From assembly GCA_023412655.1 (NCBI GenBank), contig JAEYNH010000006.1:1-13686 (forward strand): a stretch of DNA of 13,686 bases. Direction: 5' to 3'. The notes beneath the pieces were generated by a model that did no database searches, was not told the DNA's origin, and saw only the letters and a program-made list of their open reading frames with translations. Every line of letters begins with the position of its first letter. Within the stretch, counting starts at the first letter, position 1. The DNA is from Pseudomonadota bacterium (GTDB lineage Bacteria > Pseudomonadota > Alphaproteobacteria > Caulobacterales > Caulobacteraceae). Position numbers and translations under genes: made by a program. Below are positions 1 through 5,851 of this stretch, piece after piece.

Positions 1-2
1 GG

Positions 3-530
3 CCCGCGTCCGGCGCAGCCGCGCCCGATCGCCCCGAGCCGCGCTGGCAGGGCCGCCGAGACAATGACGACCGGCGCGATCTGGGCGACAGGGGCCGCGA
101 TGGTCGCTGGGACGGCGACCGCGGCGGCCGGGGCCCAGGGGCGCGCGACAACGATCGCCGTGGCTGGGACGGCCGGTGGAGCCATCAGGACCGGGCTCGC
201 TGGGACCGGGACGACCGCGACCGCGACCGTCGCCGTGGCGACAGGCCCTACTGGAGCCAGGGCCGCTATCCGTTCAGCTACTCCAGCCCGCGACGTTATC
301 GCGGTCCGGGCTGGGCGCCGCCGCCTGGCTTCTACTTCCGCACCTGGTCCATGGGCGACTACCTGCCTTGGGGCTGGTACGGCGCCAGCTACCGCCTGAA
401 CGACTGGTGGTCCTACGGTCTGCCGTGGCCGCCGCCCGGCTACGACTGGGTTCGGAACGGGCCTGACGTCCTGCTGGTGGATCGGTTCACTGGACGTATC
501 GTGCAGGTGGTCCGGATGCTGTTCTGGTGA
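3..530 (+). CDS. RcnB-like periplasmic protein, C-terminal part (5' truncated)
   Basis: This reading frame is open from the window edge to the TGA at 528-530 and codes for at least 175 residues; the start and any signal peptide lie outside the window. The first ~85 residues are a low-complexity Arg/Asp/Gly/Trp linker with RD and DRD repeats. The C-terminal half looks like an RcnB domain (PF11776 type): an aromatic-rich stretch with FRTWSMGDYLP, then WSYGLPWPPPGYDWVRNGPD, then the typical ending LLVDRFTGRIVQVV. E. coli RcnB is a periplasmic protein linked to nickel/cobalt balance. Alphaproteobacteria carry many RcnB-like proteins of unknown role, so a metal function here is only suggested, although the adjacent genes are zinc-related. 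It converges on the HAD gene with 20 bp between stop codons. I am sure of the frame and family, less so of the function. Confidence 0.82.
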   Translation, partial: PASGAAAPDRPEPRWQGRRDNDDRRDLGDRGRDGRWDGDRGGRGPGARDNDRRGWDGRWSHQDRARWDRDDRDRDRRRGDRPYWSQGRYPFSYSSPRRYRGPGWAPPPGFYFRTWSMGDYLPWGWYGASYRLNDWWSYGLPWPPPGYDWVRNGPDVLLVDRFTGRIVQVVRMLFW

Positions 531-550
531 CGGCCCTCTAGAGTCGAGGA

Positions 551-1021
551 CTAGATGTAACCAAGCGCCCGCAGTTCGGCGACCGAGCTGTGGGCGTTCC
601 TGTGAAGGACGAACCGCCCCCCAGCGGCCTCCCAGAGATGGCGGTGCTTGTCACGGTCGTCCACCAACACATCGCCCGGGTGGCAGTGCTCGCGCTTCAG
701 CGCCGCCATGGTGGTGATCACCGGCACGCCGGGGAACCAGCGCTCGACCCAGCGACGCTTCTGTGGTTCGGCCCAGTTCCCGCGCGGCAGGCCGGTAAGA
801 ATGATGGGGTTCTGGTCCTTCACCGCCGCATAGAGCTCGAAGGCGTCGGGCATCGGCTCCAGGCGCTCGAAGAAGTCGGGCGCGCTGGCGAGGCGCTTCC
901 AGAAGAGGCCCGGATTGTAGCGCTTCTCGAAGACCCGCGGCGGCATGCCGAGCACCGCCTCGGCGCCCTTGTCGAAGTCGGCCAGCACGCCGTCACAGTC
1001 GAGATAGATCTGTTTGCGCAT
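551..1021 (-). CDS. HAD-superfamily 5'(3')-deoxyribonucleotidase-like protein
   Basis: The product is 156 residues. HAD motif I is LDCDGVLADFD (nucleophile D8, acid/base D10), motif II is the Thr of ILTGLPRG (T76), a Lys for motif III is probably in EPQKRRW (K88), and motif IV is LVDDRD (D121, D122). The arrangement, the small size and the N-terminal DCDGVLADF are those of the NT5C-type phosphatases (PF06941), which remove phosphate from (deoxy)nucleoside monophosphates in the cytoplasm with Mg2+. The true substrate cannot be read from sequence. It is the second gene after zur, 27 bp downstream on the same strand with no promoter or clear Shine-Dalgarno between them, so it is probably co-transcribed and may be zinc-regulated. 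The ATG at 1021 is the only convincing start, since motif I follows directly. Confidence 0.88.
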   Translation of the reverse strand: MRKQIYLDCDGVLADFDKGAEAVLGMPPRVFEKRYNPGLFWKRLASAPDFFERLEPMPDAFELYAAVKDQNPIILTGLPRGNWAEPQKRRWVERWFPGVPVITTMAALKREHCHPGDVLVDDRDKHRHLWEAAGGRFVLHRNAHSSVAELRALGYI

Positions 1022-1048
1022 CCGAAGGGGGAACGCGCCCGGCCGCGC

Positions 1049-1537
1049 CTAGTGTTCCCGGCAGGCGGCGCAGAGGCCGCGGGCCTCCAGGGTGACCGAC
1101 CGCACGGCATAGCCGGCCCGGGCGGCGGCTTCGAGCTGAGGCCCGAAATCTGGATCGAATTCCTGGGCCTCGCCGCAGCATTCGCAGATCAGGAACGCCG
1201 CCGCATGCCCGCCTTCGATGCGGCAGGGCACATAGGCGTTGAGGCTCTCGATGCGATGGGCGAACCCCAGCCGCTCGAGGAACTCGAGGGCGCGGTATAC
1301 GGTGGGCGGCTTCGCCGGCTCGCCGCCCTCGCCAAAGGCGGCGATCAGGTCATACGCCTTGAGCGGCGCTTCTGCAGCCAGAAGCAGTTCGAGCACGCGG
1401 CGTCTCGGCGCCGTCAAGCGTTCCTGCGTCTCCATGCAACGAGCTTCCGCGGCCCCCAACGCCTTGCGCAGGGCGGCGCCCGTCAAACCGGCATGGGCTG
1501 CTTCGTCGTGATGCTGGCAGTGATGCGACATCGTCAT
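1049..1537 (-). CDS. zur: Zinc uptake regulator Zur (Fur family)
   Basis: This 162-residue protein is a winged-helix repressor that, when zinc-loaded, shuts off zinc import genes. The winged helix (about residues 40-95) includes KPPTVYRALEFLERLGFAHR. The ligands line up with E. coli Zur: H94, C105, H111 and E126 for the regulatory site, and two CxxC pairs, C118/C121 (ICECCG) and C156/C159 (LCAAC), for the structural site. The His-rich N terminus (SHHCQHHD) is unusual and could bind extra metal. The first ATG (1537) is preferred over the second (1531) because GGAG lies 8 bases upstream of it. The gene is divergent from the ZnuD-type receptor and shares its promoter gap, which holds a Zur box, so autoregulation is likely. 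The assignment to Zur rather than Fur or PerR rests on the ligand set and the neighbouring operator. Confidence 0.93.
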   Translation of the reverse strand: MTMSHHCQHHDEAAHAGLTGAALRKALGAAEARCMETQERLTAPRRRVLELLLAAEAPLKAYDLIAAFGEGGEPAKPPTVYRALEFLERLGFAHRIESLNAYVPCRIEGGHAAAFLICECCGEAQEFDPDFGPQLEAAARAGYAVRSVTLEARGLCAACREH

Positions 1538-1572
1538 CCCAGCTACTCCGGTTCCAGCGTTCCAGCAACGCC

Positions 1573-1600
1573 TTGACAGTCCGTTATGTTATTTCATAAC
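1573..1600 (+). promoter_or_regulatory. Putative promoter of the TonB-dependent receptor gene
   Basis: A perfect TTGACA (1573-1578) is followed after 16 bases by CATAAC (1595-1600), a 4/6 match to TATAAT. This predicts transcription starting near 1607 and a leader of about 26 bases before the ATG at 1633. The Zur box overlaps the spacer and the -10, as expected for repression by blocking RNA polymerase. A weaker promoter for zur on the opposite strand, perhaps using TTGCAA at 1613-1618, must lie in the same gap. Confidence 0.6.
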
Positions 1601-1601
1601 A
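1587..1601. promoter_or_regulatory. Zur box (zinc-responsive operator)
   Basis: TGTTAT-TTC-ATAACA is a perfect 6-bp inverted repeat with a 3-base spacer, the classic bacterial Zur operator form. A second overlapping symmetry, GTTATG-N6-CATAAC, spans 1583-1600. It is the only such site I see in the window and lies in the gap between zur and the divergent receptor gene, so one operator could control both directions. The match to the known motif is direct; binding is inferred. Confidence 0.85.
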
Positions 1602-1632
1602 GTTCAGCTTGGTTGCAAGTCCGGGGTGTCAA

Positions 1633-3690
1633 ATGTTGCGTGCCGTTCTCTTTGCCGCGGCCTCTGCGGCAACCTTGTCGAGCCTGACTGCCACGCCGGC
1701 GTCGGCGCAATCCCGGGAAGTCCAGGAGGTGGTGGTGACCGCCGCCCCCTATGCGGTGACTCTCGACTCGGCGACCACCAGCGTCGACATCCTCAAGCGG
1801 GATGAACTGGACCAGGCCCCGGCCGGTGGCCTGGGTGACGTGCTCGCGGGCGTGGCCGGAGTGCGCTCCAGCGCCTTTGGCCCGGGCGCCAGCCGGCCGG
1901 TGATCCGCGGCCTGTCCGGGCCCCGGGTGCTGGTGCTATCCAACGGCCTCGGCCAGGTCGACGCCAGCGCCCTGTCCCCCGACCATGCGGTGGCCACCGA
2001 CCCACAGGAGGCCGAGCGGATCGAGGTGCTGCGAGGGCCCTCGGCCCTGGCTTATGGCGGCTCGGCCATCGGCGGGGTGGTCAACGTCATCGATGATCGC
2101 ATCGCCGTCGCGCCAGTGGACGGCGTCCGCGGGCGCGCCACTGTCTCCGGCTCCACCGTGGACGATGGTTGGCAGGGCGCGGCCGCGCTTCGGGCCGGCC
2201 TGGGCCGCCTTGTGCTCAGCCTGGACGGCGTACGCCGCAAGACTCAGGACTACGACGTGCCCACGTCGCCGGAATCCCGGCGTCAGGCCGAAGCCGAGGG
2301 CGAGGCCTGGGGCGGACCGGTGAGCGGCATCGTCGAGAACAGCTTCACGGACCTGAAGACCTATGGCGCCGGCCTCTCCTATGTGGGCGAGGGCGGCTAC
2401 CTGGGCGCCTCGGTCAAGCGAACGGAAAGCCGCTACGGTGTCCCTGGGCATGCCCACGATCACGGGCACGATGGCCTCGACGGCGATCGCGACCACGAGC
2501 ATGACCACGAGCATGACCTCCAAGAGGGCGCGGTCGCGATCGACCTGAAGCAGACCCGCTACGACCTTCGTGGGGAGCATGAGATCGCGTTCGGACCGTT
2601 CGAGAAAGTGCGGCTCGCCGCGGGCTATGCGGATTACACCCACAAGGAGCTGGAAGGCGGCGAGGTGGGCACCCGCTTCTTCTCCGAAGGCTGGGAAGGG
2701 CGCCTGGAGCTGATCCAGCCCAACCGGGATGGCTGGCAGGGCGCCGTGGGCGTCCAGGGGCTCAAGCGGGATTTCGAGGCGGTGGGCGAGGAGGCATTTG
2801 TGCCGCCCACGACCACGACCGAATGGGGCGTCTTCACGCTGCAGAGATACGACCGCGACCATTGGGGGGTGGAAGGTGGCCTGCGGCTTGAGGCGCGAGA
2901 GCTCGACAGCACCGTGACCAAGCGCGACTTCACCGCCGTTTCGGGCTCGCTGGGCGGCTTCATCCGCCCGGCGGAAGGGTGGTTCTTCTCCCTGAGCGGC
3001 TCGCGCACCGAGCGGGCGCCGTCACAGGAGGAGCTGTTCGCGGATGGCCCTCATCCGGCCACCAGGGCGTACGAGCGGGGCGACCTCAGTCTCGGCTCGG
3101 AAGTCTCGTATTCGCTGGACCTGACGGGCCACTACAGCCGCGGGCCGTGGAACGTCGATGCCCACCTCTTTGCGGCCAAGTACGACGGCTTCATCGACCT
3201 GCTGCCCACCGGCCAGGAGGATCCGGATTCGCATCTGCCGATCCATCAGTTCGTCCAGGCCGATGCCAGCTTCCATGGCGCGGAGCTCGAGGGTTCGTAT
3301 CGGATGTGGGAGGATGGCGCGCGCAGCTTCCGCCTTGAGGCGACCGCCGACTATGTGCGCGGCAAGACCGACCTTGGGCGGCCCGCCCGGATTCCGCCGT
3401 GGTCGGCCACAGGGAGGGGCGTGTTCGAAGCCGGCTGGTGGACCGGCCAGCTCGAAGTGCGGCGGGTGGGTGGCCAGGACCGTGTCGCTGCGTTCGAACT
3501 GCCCACCGACGGCTACACCATGCTGAACGCCCAGTTGATCGTGCGCCCGCTGAAGGACCCGAGCTTCAAGGTCTTCGTGGAGGGGCGGAACCTCACCGAC
3601 GTGGAGGCGCGGGAGCACGCCTCGTTCCTGAAAGACATCGCCCCGATGCCGGGGCGCAACCTGCGGGTCGGCGTGGGATATCGCTTCTGA
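1633..3690 (+). CDS. znuD: TonB-dependent outer-membrane receptor, ZnuD-type (zinc)
   Basis: The product is 685 residues. A signal peptide (1-25, cleavage after ASA) is followed by a TonB-box-like EVVVTA (32-37), a plug domain (to about 150, with RIEVLRGPSALAYGGSAIGGVVNVI) and a 22-stranded-type beta barrel ending in the aromatic RVGVGYRF. Residues 273-295 form a His/Asp-rich loop with HDHGHD and a duplicated DHEH, like the zinc-capturing loop of Neisseria ZnuD. The receptor should carry zinc or a zinc complex across the outer membrane, powered by TonB-ExbBD, none of which is encoded here. An upstream in-frame TTG at 1609 would start only about 2 bases after the predicted transcript start, so I chose the ATG at 1633, which has GGGG about 8 bases before it. 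The Zur box in its promoter supports zinc as substrate. The family is certain; the substrate is a strong inference. Confidence 0.9.
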   Translation: MLRAVLFAAASAATLSSLTATPASAQSREVQEVVVTAAPYAVTLDSATTSVDILKRDELDQAPAGGLGDVLAGVAGVRSSAFGPGASRPVIRGLSGPRVLVLSNGLGQVDASALSPDHAVATDPQEAERIEVLRGPSALAYGGSAIGGVVNVIDDRIAVAPVDGVRGRATVSGSTVDDGWQGAAALRAGLGRLVLSLDGVRRKTQDYDVPTSPESRRQAEAEGEAWGGPVSGIVENSFTDLKTYGAGLSYVGEGGYLGASVKRTESRYGVPGHAHDHGHDGLDGDRDHEHDHEHDLQEGAVAIDLKQTRYDLRGEHEIAFGPFEKVRLAAGYADYTHKELEGGEVGTRFFSEGWEGRLELIQPNRDGWQGAVGVQGLKRDFEAVGEEAFVPPTTTTEWGVFTLQRYDRDHWGVEGGLRLEARELDSTVTKRDFTAVSGSLGGFIRPAEGWFFSLSGSRTERAPSQEELFADGPHPATRAYERGDLSLGSEVSYSLDLTGHYSRGPWNVDAHLFAAKYDGFIDLLPTGQEDPDSHLPIHQFVQADASFHGAELEGSYRMWEDGARSFRLEATADYVRGKTDLGRPARIPPWSATGRGVFEAGWWTGQLEVRRVGGQDRVAAFELPTDGYTMLNAQLIVRPLKDPSFKVFVEGRNLTDVEAREHASFLKDIAPMPGRNLRVGVGYRF
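2491..2514 (+). repeat. Tandem 12-bp repeat coding DHEH-DHEH
   Basis: GACCACGAGCAT occurs twice in direct tandem (2491-2502 and 2503-2514) inside the receptor gene. It codes for the repeated Asp-His-Glu-His of the metal-binding loop. Slippage at this unit could lengthen or shorten the loop by four residues without changing frame. Confidence 0.9.
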
Positions 3691-3783
3691 GCGTAGCCCG
3701 CTGTTCCCTCATTGGAGGGCGAATGCCGCAACCGCTCCGTCGGGCGCGGGGGCAGCGCCGCTCGCCCGACCGCCGGTGAGCGT

Positions 3784-3804
3784 CCCTCCCCGAGGCGGGA
3801 AGGG
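3784..3804. terminator. Possible bidirectional terminator hairpin between convergent genes
   Basis: CCCTCCCCG-AGG-CGGGAAGGG folds into a 9-bp stem with one mismatch and a 3-base loop. It is followed on the plus strand only by TTCCTC, so the U-tract is poor. It lies 9 bp from the DUF4167 stop and about 94 bp past the receptor stop, where a terminator is expected for both. Confidence 0.45.
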
Positions 3805-3812
3805 TTCCTCAA

Positions 3813-4748
3813 TCAGGCTTCGCCGCTCTCGCCGCTCGGAGCTTCGCCGCTCTCGAAGCTGCGGGGACGGCGGCGGCGGCGCGCGGGACGCTCCTCGCCC
3901 TCGGCCGGATCCGGGCGGGGTTCAGTCCGGGCCTGCAGGAAGGCCGGGGCCTGGCTCTCGCCGCCCTCGGCGTCCCGCAGCACGGGGCCGCGCTCCTCGC
4001 GGACTTCGCCTTGCGGTTCGATCACGGCCAGCGGGTCGCGCTCGGGACGTTCGCTGCGGTCGCGGCGATCCTCACGCTCGCGACGCGGCTCGCCATCGGC
4101 TTCGGCGCGCGGGCGATCATCCCGCTCCCGCCGGTCGCGCCAGCGGTCGCGATCGCGGCGGCCCTGACGTCCTTCGCCCTGCCGACCATCGCCTTGGCGG
4201 TTGTCCGCCTGGCGGCCGTCACCCTGGCGGGCCTCGCCCTCGCGGCGTTCACCGTCACGGTCACGGTCGCGGTCGCGGCCCTGCCATTCGCCGCGGTCGC
4301 GGTCACGATCGCGTCCGTCGCGATCCCGGTTGCGGTCCCGCCCTTCGCCGTCCCCGCGGGCTTCGCCCTGAGCTTCGCCTTCATCAGCCGCCTCGGTCTG
4401 CGCCTGCAGACCTTCGTCCTCGAAGTCGATGTCGTAGCCAGAAGCGAACTGGTCGCGGCCGAGGATCTCGGCGGCCGGCCGCTGCGGCTGGATGGCGCGC
4501 AGCAGGCGGAAATAGTGCTCGGCGTGCTGGAGATAGTTCTCCGCCAGGACCCGGTCGCCCGCGGAGGTCGCGTCGCGCGCCAGCTGTTGGTACTTCTCGA
4601 AGACGTGCTGGGCGTTGCCCCGTACCTTGACGCCGTCGGGGCCGTTCGAATCGAACGCCCGATTGGCGTTCTGCGGCTTGTTACCGCCGCCGCCGCCGCC
4701 ACCGCGGTTCCGGCCGCGTTGACGCTTCATACCCTTGAAATCTCTCAT
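3813..4748 (-). CDS. DUF4167 protein with long Arg/Asp/Gly-rich tail
   Basis: The product is 311 residues. The conserved part is at the N terminus: KRQRGRNRGGGGGGG, then about 35-90 with VKVRGNAQHVFEKYQQLARDA, SAGDRVLAENYLQHAEHYFRLL and a following IQPQRPA. This is the alphaproteobacterial DUF4167 domain (PF13763). Residues ~115-300 are predicted disordered and highly charged, with RDRDRD runs, five tandem pentapeptides (RQGDG, RQADN, RQGDG, RQGEG, RQGRR; 174-198) and an RRRRR cluster near the end. The biochemical role is unknown. The basic, Gly-rich ends suggest RNA binding, which is inference. It follows prmC by 239 bp and seems to have its own promoter. The start could be ATG 4748 (ATGA overlap with a leader ORF) or ATG 4730 (MKRQRGRN); neither has a well-placed Shine-Dalgarno. 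Confidence 0.9.
   Translation of the reverse strand: MRDFKGMKRQRGRNRGGGGGGGNKPQNANRAFDSNGPDGVKVRGNAQHVFEKYQQLARDATSAGDRVLAENYLQHAEHYFRLLRAIQPQRPAAEILGRDQFASGYDIDFEDEGLQAQTEAADEGEAQGEARGDGEGRDRNRDRDGRDRDRDRGEWQGRDRDRDRDGERREGEARQGDGRQADNRQGDGRQGEGRQGRRDRDRWRDRRERDDRPRAEADGEPRREREDRRDRSERPERDPLAVIEPQGEVREERGPVLRDAEGGESQAPAFLQARTEPRPDPAEGEERPARRRRRPRSFESGEAPSGESGEA
4155..4229 (-). repeat. Five 15-bp repeats coding RQxxx pentapeptides
   Basis: Five successive 15-bp units in the DUF4167 gene code for RQGDG, RQADN, RQGDG, RQGEG and RQGRR (residues 174-198). The last is degenerate. They are embedded in wider RD-dipeptide low complexity and are best read as in-frame repeat expansion inside a disordered tail. 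Confidence 0.8.
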
Positions 4749-4921
4749 GTCGAAACCGTTCGGCTCTTCCTTGAGCGCCCTCGTCGGCCTTGGCCTTCGG
4801 AAACGGGCATCCGCCCGGCTCGAGTGTTGATGACGCTATTTTCCCCGTCTTCCGCCCGGGAGCTGTCAGCGAGAGCTTTTTGCGAAGCGTCGCGCCTGCC
4901 GGGCGGGCGGCCGTCCTTCAT
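4745..4921 (-). CDS. Possible 58-codon leader ORF before the DUF4167 gene
   Basis: An ATG at 4921 opens a frame that runs to TGA at 4745-4747, overlapping the DUF4167 ATG at 4748 as ATGA, the usual form of translational coupling. The peptide begins MKDGRPPGRRDASQK and is basic, hydrophilic and without recognisable motifs. It starts about 42 bases after the predicted transcript start of the promoter at 4970-4998. Against it: no good Shine-Dalgarno, and third codon positions are less GC-rich than in the neighbouring genes (many CAA, GAA, CGA, GCT codons). It may be a leader peptide that couples to DUF4167, or chance. Confidence 0.25.
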   Translation of the reverse strand: MKDGRPPGRRDASQKALADSSRAEDGENSVINTRAGRMPVSEGQGRRGRSRKSRTVST

Positions 4922-4987
4922 GAGAACGCGTCTGCCTTAACACCGGCGATTTGGGTGGAGACATCCAACGATGTAGCGAGTCAGGTG
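4749..4987. other. Gap between prmC and the DUF4167 gene
   Basis: These 239 bp hold the likely DUF4167 promoter (separate entry), the possible 58-codon leader ORF, and a short hairpin CGGGC-ATCC-GCCCG at 4804-4817. On the minus strand the hairpin is followed by TTTCC, so it could act as a weak terminator or leader structure. I see no RNA gene and no long ORF on the plus strand that resembles a protein. Confidence 0.5.
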
Positions 4988-4998
4988 CTAGTTTCCAA
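4970..4998 (-). promoter_or_regulatory. Putative housekeeping promoter for the DUF4167 gene
   Basis: Read on the minus strand, TTGGAAA (4992-4998) lies 14 bases before GCTACATC (4970-4977). GCTACATC fits all specified positions of the Caulobacter sigma-73 -10 consensus GCTANAWC. The -35 keeps TTG but departs from ACGS. The -35 overlaps the last codons and stop of prmC. Transcription would start near 4963, giving a leader of about 215 bases before DUF4167. Confidence 0.55.
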
Positions 4999-5851
4999 GG
5001 GGTTTCTTTGCGCCCGCGACAACCCTGTCCCGATCCGAAAGGTCCCGGATCGTCCGCACGTCCGCCGCGCCGGCCGCCTGGAACAACGCCTCGACGGCGT
5101 CCTTCTGGTCATAGCCGATCTCGACGGCGAACCGTCCGCCCGGCTTGAGGACCCGCAGGATCTCCGACGCCAGGATGCGATAGGCATCGAGTCCGTCCGG
5201 ACCGCCTTCGAGCGCCAGGCGCGGCTCGTAGTCCTTCACTTCCGGCTCGAGCGTTTCCAGCACATCGCTGGCGATGTAGGGCGGGTTGGACACCACCAGG
5301 TCGAACGCCTCATCGCCCAGGCCCGCGGTCCAGTCTCCACGCAGAAGGGCGGTCCGGCCGGCCAGGCCCAAGGCGGCGGCGTTGTCCCGGGCCACCGCCA
5401 GGGCGTCCTTCGAGGCGTCGATTCCCAGCCCCTTGGCGGCCGGCCGCTCGGCCAGCAGCGCCAGCAGGATGGCGCCGGAGCCCACGCCGAGGTCCAGGAT
5501 CGACCAGGGGGCGTTTTCCGGAAACTCCCGCAGAGCCACTTCGACCACCGTCTCGGTGTCCGGGCGCGGGGTCAGCACATCCGGCGTCACCCGCAGCATG
5601 ATCTTCCAGAAGCCCTTGCGCCCGAGGATGTGGCTGACGGGCTCGCGTTTTTCGCGGCGGGCGAGGTAGTCGGCGAGCCTCGCTTCCTGCTCGGGGGTGA
5701 GCGGCCGGTAGGGATCGGTGACGATGTCGGTGCGTGTGGCGTCGGCGGCGGCTTCCACCAGCAGACGCGCATCGATGACGGGGCCGGCAATGCCCGCCGC
5801 TTCCAACTGCTTCTTGGCCTGGCTCCAGGCCTGGACGAGGTTCATGCCCAT
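4988..5851 (-). CDS. prmC: Peptide chain release factor N5-glutamine methyltransferase PrmC (HemK)
   Basis: This 287-residue, full-length enzyme transfers a methyl group from S-adenosylmethionine to the Gln of the GGQ motif in release factors RF1 and RF2. An N-terminal helical substrate-binding domain (~1-85, with PVSHILGRKGFW) precedes the Rossmann methyltransferase domain. This shows the SAM motif LDLGVGSG (119-126), an acidic residue after the second strand (GIDAS) and the catalytic SNPPYIA with NPPY at 189-192. PRPDTE (95-100) is the conserved loop before the SAM site. Its first codons overlap the end of the MOSC gene; a second ATG at 5845 gives a 4-bp ATGA overlap and is an equally good start. 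Its substrate RF1 is encoded about 2.1 kb upstream on the same strand, but the two are separated here by two other genes. Confidence 0.96.
   Translation of the reverse strand: MGMNLVQAWSQAKKQLEAAGIAGPVIDARLLVEAAADATRTDIVTDPYRPLTPEQEARLADYLARREKREPVSHILGRKGFWKIMLRVTPDVLTPRPDTETVVEVALREFPENAPWSILDLGVGSGAILLALLAERPAAKGLGIDASKDALAVARDNAAALGLAGRTALLRGDWTAGLGDEAFDLVVSNPPYIASDVLETLEPEVKDYEPRLALEGGPDGLDAYRILASEILRVLKPGGRFAVEIGYDQKDAVEALFQAAGAADVRTIRDLSDRDRVVAGAKKPLGN

Noticed and set aside
64..466. Two overlapping plus-strand ORFs at the left edge
   Set aside because: They are other frames of the truncated RcnB-like gene, whose frame 3-530 gives a recognisable domain and family-typical ending.
535..547. 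CCTCTAGAGTCGA resembles a common cloning-vector polylinker
   Set aside because: The match is only 13 bases, diverges directly after, and lies neatly between two intact stop codons, so chance is more likely than a vector remnant.
1609..1632. Upstream TTG start for the TonB receptor
   Set aside because: It would begin about 2 bases after the predicted transcript start, leaving no leader, and it spoils the signal peptide; the ATG at 1633 gives a normal one.
4155..4330. Short repeats that could suggest a CRISPR array or minisatellite
   Set aside because: They are in-frame 15-bp and RD-codon repeats inside a protein-coding tail, with no unique spacers of constant length.
4011..4940. Plus-strand ORF of 309 codons opposite the DUF4167 gene
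   Set aside because: Its Ala/Val-rich, membrane-like look is produced by reading RD-repeat codons backwards. The opposite strand carries the conserved DUF4167 domain.
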